Assembly: GCF_000005505.3 (NCBI RefSeq)
Contig: NC_016135.3
Location: 1,450,001-1,514,000 of the forward strand
Direction: 5' to 3'
Source of the DNA: Brachypodium distachyon
Lineage: Eukaryota > Streptophyta > Magnoliopsida > Poales > Poaceae
DNA: 64,000 nucleotides
The position numbers and the translations under genes are program-made. Of this stretch, positions 45,430 to 56,989 are shown in pieces. Positions within the stretch are counted from its first letter, which is position 1. Each line of letters begins with the position of its first letter. The notes under the pieces were generated by a model that was not told the DNA's origin, searched no databases, and was given only the letters and a program-made list of their open reading frames with translations.

Positions 45430-45695
45430 GCATGATCTAGGAAGACCAAGAGCAACAGGCGCCGCTTCCTCTCCTTCGATCTCCAGGGTTAGTAAGATCG
45501 ATGCTGCTTCCCTTAATCCCTTCTGTGCTGATTTCGGTTCTCGGAGCTCCAGCCAGGCAGCTAGTGAGGCAAGAGTACCATTCTCACATATATGCTGCTT
45601 AATTTGATGTATTTTTTTTGCGGAGAAGCTTAATTTGATTTGTGCAGCAAGGACGGAAGGAACAAGAGAAAAGGAAGCAAATCTTATTTGCCGGG

Positions 45696-48600
45696 ATGCA
45701 GGACGGTTACTGGGGAGTGGACGGATTCGAGTTCGAGAGAAAGGAGTTAAATGCGCTAGAATACGTCATCTATAATCGAAGGGCAGAGCCAATAAATCTG
45801 ACGCTTCGGCTTCTGAAGCGCATAACCAATAATTTCGATACTGCAAGAGAAATTGGTAGAGGAGCATTTGCCGTGGTTTACCTGGTAGTATGATTAAACT
45901 CTTCTATTTTCCTTAATACAAGCACGCACTATTTGATAACCAATTCGCTAGCTAACCTGTGTCTTTAATTTCGGTGGAACTAATTAACAGGGGGTGCTTC
46001 CAAGTGGTTTGCGTATAGCTGTCAAGAAGCTTTTTCAGAGTTATACCATTGAGGAAGGTCGATTCCAAGATGAAGTTTCGAACACATTGAAGGTTGTTCA
46101 CAAAAACATTGTGCGGCTCATAGGCTACTGTAGTCACACGGAAGCTAAAGCCGTGCATTACGATGGGAGAACAGTTTTTGCAGAGGTCAGAGAAAGATTG
46201 ATCTGTATGGAGTATGTTCCTAACCGAGCACTTGACATGCATATCACTGGTAAGATTGATAGCTCGGCATCCCCTACTATTAATTCCCTCTCTTTATTTA
46301 TTTTTTGTTTTATTTTCTTTCTGACTATTTTATTTTTGATACCCCTCCGTACAGTCCCAAATTATAAGATGTTCTACCACCTTTGTTCTAAGCAAAGAAG
46401 TTTAAAATTTGACCAATGTTATAAAAAATAAATTAATAATATGATATCAAATAAGTATAGTACTCTGTACGAAGATATATCATGTCTCTCATTTGATAAA
46501 ACTAATTTACAATTGTTGATGTTTGTCGGTTTTTCTATAAACTTGATCGAAGTTCAACTTTTTTGACTTAGAACAAAATTAAAACATATTATAGTTTGGA
46601 ATAGAGGGAGTACATTTCATGATTTCACATAAAATAAAATGATGAGTTGAAACTGTGTCGAAGTTGGAGAAGAACACTACCGAAACCTTTGCACCATCAC
46701 ATGCACACAACAACCCACGGCAAAAAGGCTTGACAAGAAAATCAACTACTCCGTTCCATAAAGATTGGCACGATTTTGTAGTAGAACTAGTTCAAAACCG
46801 TGCCAATCTTTATGAAACAGAAGGAGTATCAATTATGATATAAAAAAAAGAACTATCGATCGCTTATGATTATAGTCAAGATGGTCAGACAACTCCCAGT
46901 TACTGCCGCGCGTGCAGGTATACTATACAACCAGCTAGTTATGTTCTCTAATCGATCGATAAGCATAGTACGTGCAATTACAGGCGTACTTTCAATATAT
47001 ATATTGCTCTCAGTGACATACATAGCATAGTACTGTACCATATATATATTGCTCTCAGTGACATACATTTTTCTAAACTATTGATGGCGGATTCAAATGT
47101 CTGCACTTTTTGGGATGCAGCGATGGAACCAGAAAGACGGATGCATCGAAAGACTTTAGTGGTTGTTTTTTTTACGAGGGGCCTTCGTGGTTTTCTCGGG
47201 TTCATAGTTCTCTCTCTCTCTTTTCGTTTGATGTGCAAGGTTTTCATGTTATATAAAGTTAAGATACTTTTACTAGAAGAAGCTGACTCTTAACGCCGCC
47301 TCCTTGTTATGCCACGTCATCCTAGAAAGTGAAATATGAACTTCATGTTTGTTCATGACACTTTTGATAATTGTGCAGATATATTTCATGGACTTGATTG
47401 GAATCAGCGTTTTCAAATACTTAAAGGAATTTGTCAGGGCTTGCATTATCTCCATGAGGAAGCTCGCATTATTCACGGAGATATCAAACCAGCAAATATA
47501 ATGCTAGAGGATGACCTCGTGCCAAAAATTGGTGATTTTGGTTCCTCTAGGTCCTTTAGTGGAGGTGACGGAGGATCTGCAAGCCCTAGCAGAAACTTTC
47601 AGGGAACAACGTGAGCTAATCGTCTTCGCAATATTGTTTTGTTCTGTTAATATTTCATCCGTTTCATAATTTTTTCTCAAATTTGGTCTCAAATTTGCCC
47701 AACAATGAATGTATCTATTCTTAAAAACATCTAGATACATGTAATATTTCGACAAGAATTATGAAACGGAGAAAGTAAATTTTTCTTGAAAAAGAGACGG
47801 TCAGCCGAATGACTTAAATCTAGCATGCATATGTATTTTGTCACACAGGGGGTATATGGCGCCGGAGGCTTTTGATGGAGCAATTTCAACAAAGTCTGAC
47901 ATATTTAGCTTGGGCGTCACGATGATGTGGTTATTGATTGGTTTGAAATGGAGCAAACACCGCGGTGTTGAGAAAGTAAGAGTAAATTTTCTAACCACAT
48001 CTGGAACACTGCCTATCGATTTATTTATTTTATTTATTACCAGTAGATGCATTAAATACATGTTTAGATACAACTCCTACAATGATTTGTATCTTAGGCG
48101 GTGTTTGGTTGGTGTCACAAAGTAGAATGACACGGAATGGTTCCAGAATCTGGATGGTTCTCATATTTGATTGATAGAATGAAATAAATTAGAATGGAAA
48201 AATTAGAATGGAACCATATGGTTCCTCCCAGAGAGGAATATTTCCCATAGATCCGGAACGAAGCCATTCCTCAGATTTTGAGCAACCATACCGTTCCACA
48301 TAGAATTGGTGGAGCCCGCCATGGTCCTCTTGTCTCTTTTCTCTCCGTCCATCTCTCTCTCGTCTCCTTAAGCAGATTTACCTTAAGCATACATCGCTGG
48401 CACGCTGAGTTTTACCTTAAGCAGATTTAACCAAGAGGGTTAACAAAGATGTGCTTGCTCTTCATTCCTAGGAAGTTTCAGGCGCTCCATGCCGACGGTT
48501 TCTGTAGCATCAAACTTTTGTCACAATGGAGGTATATATCACTGAAATATTAATAGTTTGGATTTGAAAAGAAAAGAAAACAGTAATAATAGTATATATT

Positions 48601-51600
48601 ATTTTGCCTGGAAATAATAGTAACAATGTATAACAAATAGCAGGCAAAACCACTTGCCTGTAGACAAGCACAAAGAATTCTCAATTCCTCGCATGTTGCT
48701 TCATCTCCTAGCACATCTCAAAATTAATATAGCATCCGTCGCTAATCAAGGAAGAAGTAACAAATATCAAGACAGCTTATAAACTCTCAGGTCAATGGAT
48801 ATCAACCAATACTAATTAGCTCATTGCTTTCTTCTCCTTGTTAGATTACCCTGACATGAATTAAATAACAAAAGTATTTATTCACTCCCACTAACAATTG
48901 ATTTTTGGAAATAAAAAGCTTGATGTGCACATACAACATTGAGGTGACAATATACATAGTTGCAGAATGAGCAGTTGTGCAGGAAAAAAAATCAATCTGA
49001 AGAGGAGATGTAACACCAGCTATCACTTCGAGAGTGTGACCTGGCTTCCATTGCGATCCAGCATAAGAATATTTTGGTGTAAACTGCTGCAAGGTAAAAA
49101 AAAAATAAGAATCCAACATCAACGTCTTGAAACAGCAAAGCGGAAATATGTAGTTACTTCTTTTGCTGGAACTTATAAGACTTTTCTGTCAAAAGAAATA
49201 GAGCTTCTCACAGGCTGGTAAATATACAGAAGTACAGAACCAATCAACATTATTTAAATCGAAATTAACTTCAAAACGTAGAGATATTGGCTACAGGCCT
49301 ACAACATGATTGCTCAATTAAGATCCAACGATGGGAATATTGAAGGGCCTGCGGCCGAACTTTATTAAGAAGAGAAACAGAGTACCGTGCAGCAAGGCCT
49401 GAAAAGAAACAGATGAAAGATAAACCTGAAGAACAGGTTATCAGCTAAGGGGAATTCTCCACTCCAACGGCGGCAAAACAATGCCGTGCAGCAAGGAAGA
49501 AAAACAGCAAAAAATCAAAACTCAGCAACACATCCGGCAGAACTCCAGGACTGAAGATCGTCTAAAAACAACAGAAACTCAAAACTCAGCAACACAGCCG
49601 GCAGATCTCCAGGAATGAAGATCATAGAGGGTCAGCTCAAACACCCTGTCAACAATATTAACTCCTGCCGGAAGATCTGGGCGTTCCTTTCCTACCAAAT
49701 GCTCCAGTGGTAAAGGTATCAAAATCAGTGCGAAGATGCTTCGCGGCTCCTTTTCTTGCCATAGTCCAAAGATGTGAATTTCAAGAAGAAGCCAAAATCT
49801 AGGATCCAGAATCATGAATCAAAAAATTCGAGCCTAAAATACCATGGGTGGAGTCTGCAGGTTGCCGTTTTAGGAACTTGGGGAGGGGTACCAGCGCGTG
49901 AATCCCGCCAGACGGTGAGGTAGCTAGTTGGCATCGATCATGACGCAGGCGCGTGGAGGCCGCAGGTCCTTGGCGGCGGTTCATCGCACCCGTCCCAGGT
50001 TCAGAGAAAGATGAGGGCCGGATGCAGCGGCGTATGGGGATTGGGGAGGAGGCGGCAGAGTTGGGGATAGTGGCGACGGCGGCGGAGAGACAACGAGGGT
50101 GGAGGCAGAGATGTGGCATTACGCGCTGCTCGGGTTGCAGCGGCCACGACGGCTAGGAAAGCGAGGCGAGGCGGGGGCAGAGGGCGAGGTGGGTGTGGGA
50201 GAGGCAGGTGGGCGCCGTTTAGAGGAGCAGCGGGCGGAGGGCACCCCTGCGGCCTGACCGAGAGAGACTTTGCCGCAACAGCAGACAAACGGACGAAGAA
50301 AACCAGACACTGATCACCAGCCCGAAACCACACAGCAGAAGCAGCCAGTGGCCAACCATATATGGCGAGAGAAGAAGATGCGAGAATGGTAGTTACCGCC
50401 TCTTACTCCCCAGCACACAAACACAAGAAAGATCCAAGCAGCCACCGCATCATAAACCAACAGTACGTGTCGACATGCATGCAGCCCCAACAAGCTATCT
50501 TCGCTGACAGTGGACCAGCAAAAATCGCCAAACAAAAATCCCAGCAAAATCTCCCAACGTGGCGCGACGAGGAGCCGAATGACTATGCCGGCTGTAATTC
50601 TTGTATCTTATTAGCTGGACCGAACCGAACCATCTTAATTAAACGAAACAATCCAAGTAGCCTTAAGTTAAGTTGTTGATGGGCCTTGGGCACGTAAACT
50701 AAAATGGAAGTGGTCAAGTAGGGTGGCTGGTTAGTGTGTTACAAATTAGTTCCAAATTACCGAGGGACACAAGTGAGAGCCAACATATAAAGGTTTGTCA
50801 CATGACTATCTTAGATGAGACGATAAGAAGTTTTTCTTCAAAAAGGAGACCATGCCCCCGGCCTCAAGAAGAAGCTATGCCATGTAGTACAACACACACA
50901 GGCTCACTCACATTTCACGTTTAATTACACGTGGCTTGGTGTTAAAATCACAACTTCTGTTTTGTCACACACATCTTATCTTTATATACGTCTGCGCCTG
51001 TCTCACGTACTGACCTATGGATAAAATCGCACATTTCTCACGCGGTTAGGAGGTTAGGCATGGTGGACATAAGCCAATGCGGTTCCTAGGATATATGCAG
51101 GATGAGTTATTGCTGGTGGTTTCGGAGTGAACAAAGTCTATAAGGGGAGACGTCCCCATCGACAAAGAACACCTGAAGAAATTCATCTCTTCTCCTCTAT
51201 GCTTGCCATCTTCTAGTCTCGCTACTCCTCTTCCTGTCGTGCAGCTAGACAAGGAAAGCAGTAGTCTCTGGACTGTTCGTGGCGATTGAGGACCTGCACA
51301 GGCAGAGGCGGTGGTGGTGCTAGAGCTCGAACCATATGATGTCATACATTATGATGTAAAAAACTACCTATTTTCCCCTATAAGGTTATACTTGTATATG
51401 ATGATTTTTCAAAATAGTTGTGTGGTCAGTTGACCACACAGCTGAAACTTGGCTTCGTCATTATGCATGGGTAGATGGATGCTCAAGTTTTTAGAAAGTG
51501 CTCCGCATCGTTACACGTGTTCGCCATCTTCTTCGTCGTCTATGTCTGACCGCATCTCTCCATCCATCTCACAGTAAAGAAATTGAATTTTGTGTCATAG

Positions 51601-54600
51601 TACTATTCTATATGTGATCAGATCAGTGGTCGGCGCATGTGGCAAATAGTCTATTCAGTCTTTATGTCAATGATCCATGCAATTCTAGCTTTTCTTTGTA
51701 GGATTGCTAGTACAAAACGTAGCCCAAGCGCACTTACGCAAGAAAGAATAAGGGAAACAAAAATAGAAAGCTAGACAACGAGCTAGCTCCTAGAGAAACG
51801 CCACCATGCCATATACTTAGCTAAGCACCATGAGCACAACCAAGAAGTGCAGGAAGGAGTGTTGTTGGCTCCGTTGAAATGAACCATGCTGTCGAGATCA
51901 CTATGCAGAGAATACAACCATCACCATCATCGCCCAACGATCACTCCTGAGGACGCCTCGAGCACCTAGCACGTCAAGGAGTGCCATAGATGCTGCCGAC
52001 AAGCATCACACCGCTGAGATCACGTCGTGATACGGGGAACCACTGTCTCCTGTCCAAGGACAATGATACGGGGAACCACTGACTCCTATCCAAGCACCAC
52101 TTTTACTACGTATTAGATATTACGGTTACGGATATTCGATGGTCGTGATTCGATGGGTGTGCATTTTAACGGCCAGATTCTTTTGAGTTTTTTTCCTAGT
52201 CTTTATCTTCGTTTCCGGTTAGTTTGTCATGTATTCTTAGTATGTAATAGATAGATGTGTACATTGAATTAACTTCTTGCAGTAATTAAGTATTCGTTAT
52301 AATTCTGACCCATATATTGGTGAAAATTTCTTTAGGAACTGCAACGTTTGAGGAAAAGATTGTTACAAGAAGGAGTGTATTCATCATGGGGAAGCAAATA
52401 CCAACAAGTTAGAACATGTCTGGATATTGGGTTTAAATGCATGGACGCCGACCCAGATAAAAGGCCTAATGTATGGGAAATTATCAAGAGGCTTCACGAG
52501 ACCGAAAGTCTGAACAATTCTGCTACCAGTGGCCATGGAACTCCAATTTGGCAGGTATGGCAAATCATTAAAACAAAATGAAACCTGGATCCTTTACCTT
52601 TTAACTGTAGCTAATTGTAAAAAAACTGTCTGAGAATTACTGGTCGTCCCTACTGTAAGAGAAAAATACCAAATAACTTTGATTTTGTTTTGAATTTAAA
52701 TGTTCACTATGTGGATAGACTTGTATGTAAAAAGGTCTGAATTCAAAATTCGATTGAAAATTTTCGGGTGCTAACCAAGTGGTATTTTTCTGTAACCATG
52801 GTAAGCACAAATAACAGTGGCCCAAACCTTGGTTTGAACTGGGCACGACCTAGATACAAATCCTTTAAATTACAAACGAAATTTCCAAAGCTTACATCTT
52901 TACACTAACACATTTCTTTCTTTATGTACTAATTAGGTAAAAAAAGGTAATACTAGGTTTCATTACTTAATTCCTGTACAGCCAAAAATGTGGTGATTAA
53001 AAAAAATGACAAAAGGAAAAACATCTTGTACAACAGCGAAAGCATCAATCTCCTAGTGTACATGAAGGGATCGTCCCTTCATCGTGGGAAAAGGCTAGAC
53101 CTTCCGTCTCCTCTTTCTCCATGTCAACTTCAACAAAGCATCATTGTAGATCCTTTAAACTGACTATTATTATTATATATACAACCAGTCAGGAGATGAG
53201 GAATCCGATTCATCAGATACAGATGCTTTTGACGAAGATGAAGCACCATCAGATGACTTTTGTTCAAGTGACGAGGAACATGCCTCAACAGAAACGGATG
53301 GAGGAACAAACATGCAGGACCATGATAAACTAGAGCTAGTAACTAAAATGTCGGCGACAATGGTGGAATTGTCATCGCTAGATTTTCTGGAGAAAACAAC
53401 AGATAATTTTTCACATGAACGAATAGTTGCTTCTGGAGAGGTTCATAAGGCATTTGTGTATAAGGTATGCAGGGTTCTATCATTGCCTTGAAGGAAGTTA
53501 TGAATGCACTGCATTGCTTTATTGTGGTGTAAGCTTCCTTTGAGTTCCACATTCATCAAACTCTATATACACACATACTAAATGTATATATATCTGAACA
53601 GGGCAACATTTCAGGTCTAACAGTGCTAGCTGTGAAGAGATATATTGATGTAGAAATTCCAGTTGAAAAGTTTGAGAGGGAGGCGAAACTATTCAAGAGT
53701 CTAAATCACAAGAATATAGTAAAGCTTGTCGGTTACTACTATGGTGCATCTAGGTCAGGACATAAGTTGGTACAGTATAAAGAAAAAGTACTGTCACAAA
53801 ACTATGGAAGTGAACCTGAACAACTGCTCTGCTATGAATATATGCCCAACGGAAGCCTTCGCAACTACCTTATTGGTATGACATTGATCATAATCAATAA
53901 TTATCACTTTTCAATGAAAGAGGACAAAAGTGTGCTTGTGAAATTAACTACCTAGAATCCGTTCTACCTAGCTAGTGCACCCTCCTTGATAATTGATTTC
54001 TCCATGTGTACTTGTTGTTTATCAGGTCAAGGATCTCAAGTTGATTGGCACATGCGCTACAAAATTATCAAGGGGACCTGTGATGGTTTACATTACTTGC
54101 ACGAGGGTCGAGAGAATTGTCCAGTTGTCCACTTGAATCTAAGCCCGTCAAATGTGTTTCTGGACGAAAACTATGCACCACGGATCACCGGCTTTGATTT
54201 TGCGAAGCTCATTGGTGAAAAGAACACCAAATCCTTCTATGTAACGAAGAACAGACCATTGTATGTACATAGGCTCTGATCTGTGTACCAGCCTGTTTAT
54301 AACTAACTTCTTGCTCATCATGCATGTTTATGTACTATATGTGTTGCGGTTGATCAATTTACCTAGTGATTTATATATAGATCATATTTAATTCTTTAGT
54401 TAAACTGATACACATGTCCATATTCTATTTTCAGAGGATACCAACCACCGGATTTCGAGTACTCCAAGGGGACTAACCTCAAATATCTTGCTACGGTGGA
54501 CATATACAGCCTGGGTCTTATGATTTTAGAGGTCGCAACACGGCAAGAGAAAGCCGACCTTAGAACACTTGTTGATAGTGTAAGAGAATTTCTTCTACCC

Positions 54601-55857
54601 TTTGATCACAACATAATCTTTTTGGTTGTGCACTGATAAAGTATAGTAAGAAAAAAGCTCAATTGGTGGTGGCAGTCCGTCACACCTTCAGAGAGACATC
54701 ATTTGTTGATTTGGCATAGATGATAGCATGATATTCTCTTTAGTTATGTAGTGTACATATTTTTAATATGTAGCATGCATGGCGATTGTGCTAGTATTGA
54801 TAAAGTAGTATACTTGTGCTAGTTGATGAATTGACCGTCTAATTTTTTTTCAAAAAGATTGCAAAACCTGATTAGCGTTGCAGTTTGGTTACAGTCGGAT
54901 ATGCGGAGTAGTTAGTATGTAGAGCTGCAAATTTTTGACCCTTAGGGTATCCTTTGACCCTACTTAGTTCAACCAAATGAACTAAAATTTTAAAGTGACA
55001 CAACTTTTTGGAAAACTAGTTCATTTGTTTGAACTAAGGTGGGTCAACGGGTATCCTGAGGGTAAAAAATTTGCACCTCTGTTAGTATGTCTGGCATAAT
55101 CTACGGGCTACCATGCACTGCTTAACTACATGAAGTATAGTCGTACACTATTTTCTAGACACTCAAGGCAAATACACAGAAGAAAATTCAGGCGAGTCAA
55201 AAGTCCTTAGCTTTGTACCCGATACTCGATCGATTGGTACATTACATGAAATGGCACACATGTGTGTAACTGCATTAGGTATTGTACAACAAAAAAATAT
55301 ATACATTTAATTAGTCCTTAAATCATTGCTCTAAAACTATCCTACAGGTAAAGAACAAATGGAGGGAAGAGTCACAAATAGCATCTCTGTATACCCCCGC
55401 GCTGGAAGGTGATATCGTGCGTCAAGCAAAACTGTGCATTGATATTGGCTTACATTGTGTGAAGTCAAAGCCTGAGGAGAGACCTACAACTGGGGACATC
55501 ATCCGATGGCTTAACCAAGGTAGCAAACGGGTCCATAATGCAGGAGTACCCAAACCTCCAGTCGGTACTAATATGACCCATGTATATGACCACATCCAAG
55601 GTATTCCGATCCCACAACTATCGAGTGTTAAGTTTAAAATGCAATTAATATCATCCATGACAAAAGGGCTCGTCATGACTTCATCTACTTTTAAGCCGAT
55701 TGGTAATGCAAGCGCAAGCTATATTACTATCTTATTTGAACCATACTTTTATATTACTTTAGATGCTCCAGAAGTAGTTTGCAAAGCCTCAGCTGAACGC
55801 CACAACTCACGACACCCTTTGCAAGGCTTCTATTATTCCCTACGTTCCAAATTATAA
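45696..55857 (+). CDS. Tandem kinase protein: non-RD kinase plus pseudokinase
   Basis: Ten exons inferred from GT/AG sites: 45696-45884, 45991-46249, 47379-47610, 47849-47975, 52336-52554, 53189-53464, 53602-53875, 54026-54260, 54435-54579, 55348-55857; about 821 residues. Kinase 1 (about 45-335): G-loop [12 protein letters not shown], Lys75 (AVKK), HGD 182-184 (non-RD), DFG 202-204, MAPE. An acidic linker follows (343-385, rich in D/E/S). Kinase 2 (about 400-715): degraded G-loop, Lys446 kept (AVKR), HRD replaced by HLN (561-563), DFG replaced by GFD (581-583), so probably catalytically dead. No signal peptide or membrane segment, so cytoplasmic. The kinases resemble ectodomain-less cysteine-rich-RLK relatives. 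This layout matches the resistance proteins called tandem kinases (Yr15/WTK1, Rpg1, Sr62, WTK3). Alternative: two adjacent genes, the first ending at 52581. The last exon after about 55600 is uncertain. Confidence 0.75.
46342..46610. mobile_element. Stowaway MITE in kinase-gene intron 2
   Basis: The left end CCCCTCCGTACAGTCCCAAA and right end TTTGGAATAGAGGGAG form inverted repeats within TA flanks (46340-46341, 46611-46612). The inner arms AATTATAAGATGTT and AACATATTATAGTTT also pair. Confidence 0.88.
46749..46826. mobile_element. Miniature Stowaway hairpin, 78 bp, in intron 2
   Basis: CTCCGTTCCATAAAGATTGG pairs with CCAATCTTTATGAAACAGAAGGAG (shown as CCAATCTTTATGAAACAG) around a short loop, with TA on both sides (46747-46748, 46827-46828). 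Confidence 0.85.
47655..47777. repeat. Decayed Stowaway MITE in intron 3
   Basis: CATCCGTTTCATAATTTTTT and GAATTATGAAACGGAGAAAG are inverted-repeat ends of the Stowaway type; the terminal TA is degraded. Confidence 0.6.
48097..48310. repeat. Tourist-like fragment in intron 4
   Basis: Begins GGCGGTGTTTGGTTGG, a typical PIF/Harbinger MITE end, and runs through AT-rich sequence to TACCGTTCCACATAG. The opposite inverted end was not found. Confidence 0.45.
48311..52335. other. Remainder of the 4.4-kb kinase-gene intron 4
   Basis: No intact gene. 49330-49625 has repeated pieces (CAACACATCCGGCAGAACTCCAGGA-type at about 49530 and 49590; GCCGTGCAGCAAGG at 49384 and 49482) and a minus-strand TTCTTAATAAAGTTCGGCC that could be a LINE or transcript 3' end. 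49950-50330 is GC-rich with low-complexity frames on the minus strand. The mix suggests a decayed inserted element, class unknown. Confidence 0.35.
54921..55080. mobile_element. MULE-type MITE, 160 bp, with 10-bp target duplication (intron 9)
   Basis: The arms AGAGCTGCAAATTTTTGACC and the complement of the right end (AGAGGTGCAAATTTTTTACC) are inverted repeats over most of the element. GTTAGTATGT flanks both sides exactly (54911-54920, 55081-55090). Confidence 0.88.
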
Positions 55858-55920
55858 TTCGATAACTTCTTTTGTTCCAAATTATAAGATGTTTTGCCCT
55901 TGTCTTGAGTAAAAAAATTT
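55845..55920. repeat. Stowaway-like fragments at the end of the kinase gene
   Basis: CCCTACGTTCCAAATTATAA (55839) and TTTGTTCCAAATTATAAGATG (55870; first 20 bases TTTGTTCCAAATTATAAGAT) are two half-copies of the Stowaway end also seen at 46342-46610. They overlap the last codons in my gene model, which makes that exon end doubtful. Confidence 0.55.
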
Positions 55921-55996
55921 GATGTTTGATCACATTTAAGAAAAAACTATGCTCCTACCATTGACGAAGAAGGCCTATTCCAAATAGAGATAAGTA

Positions 55997-56365
55997 TATT
56001 TTTCGTCCTCAACTTTTAAAAAAGTACGTGAATGGTCACTGAACTTCTTTTTATACATTTCGTTCCCCAACTAAAGAAACCGGACATCAATAGTCCCTCA
56101 ATCCGTATAAAGCAGTGGTTTTTCCTACTGACTTGCCACGTTAGCATTAAATTTCTATTTAGCCCCAAGTTCATTTGTCTTCGTCTCAAAAATCAAGAAA
56201 AGACTCGTATAGACCCACACTGATGGGAGGAAATGTGATTTTATCTCGTCAACATCTTCTATCAACTATCTAGGATTCAGGTCTAATTAACTGTTTCAGA
56301 CCGATTGAGGGATCATTGGTATCCGGTTTCGACTGTTGGGCGATGAAAAATAATTTTTCTGTTTC
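55997..56365. mobile_element. MITE with long inverted ends (MULE-like)
   Basis: The left arm (TATTTTTCGTCCTCAAC; GAAACCGGACATCAATAG; TCCCTCAATCCGTATAAA) pairs with the reverse complement of the right arm (TTATTTTTCATCGCCCAAC; GAAACCGGATACCAATGA; TCCCTCAATCGGTCTGAA). The left arm holds an internal partial duplication. The target duplication is not clear. Confidence 0.62.
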
Positions 56366-56844
56366 AAATAACCTAAAACCCAGTTAGTTGCGGTGTTACC
56401 TGGACAGCCATGTGATATACAGTTGTGAAAAACAAAGTGCATCCCATGTGTACGTGTGTAGTTGCATGTTAGTGTACATCCAACACAGTGAGAACACAGA
56501 AATCATCTAATACGTTTCATCTGCAGCGATGGCAGTAGAATGTTTTCGAGCAATCGATGCGAAGTTGTGAAAATGCAGTAATAGTACCAGTATACAACCC
56601 TATCATAAGTTGGTTATAGTCTTATAGAGCTCCGTATGATTTGGCATCCCTATCATAAGTCATAACTCACAGCTTCGGGAGAACTAATATGGTTAAGGTG
56701 TACACACACCCTCTCCACCTATGTTACATGTTGCTGGTTTATGGTTGCACGGGATCGATGTGACCGAGCATAATACAGATCCTCGATCCTCGTCGTTGTA
56801 CGTACTGCCACCGAACTAAGATTAGAAACATCTTCTTTCATAAG

Positions 56845-56985
56845 GATGTAAGTGGGATCTCAATTATCTCCCACTTTTAGTTCATTAGGAATTTGCTAGT
56901 TCAACATTTGGCTCAAAATTTGAACTAAAATTGAAAATTTGAACTAGAAGACGGATGTTGGTGGGATCCCACTTGACACCCCAAT
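56845..56985. repeat. Small inverted-repeat element
   Basis: GATGTAAGTGGGATCTC near the left edge and the complement of GATCCCACTTGACACC near the right edge are inverted; both lead inward to TAGTTCA. Probably a small MITE. Confidence 0.45.
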
Positions 56986-56989
56986 CTTT

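Noticed and set aside
45642..52581. Reading the two kinases as two separate genes
   Set aside because: The exon after 53189 opens with an in-frame acidic linker behind a clean acceptor, has no leader or promoter of its own, and matches the phase of the donor at 52555. Kept as the stated alternative, not the main call.
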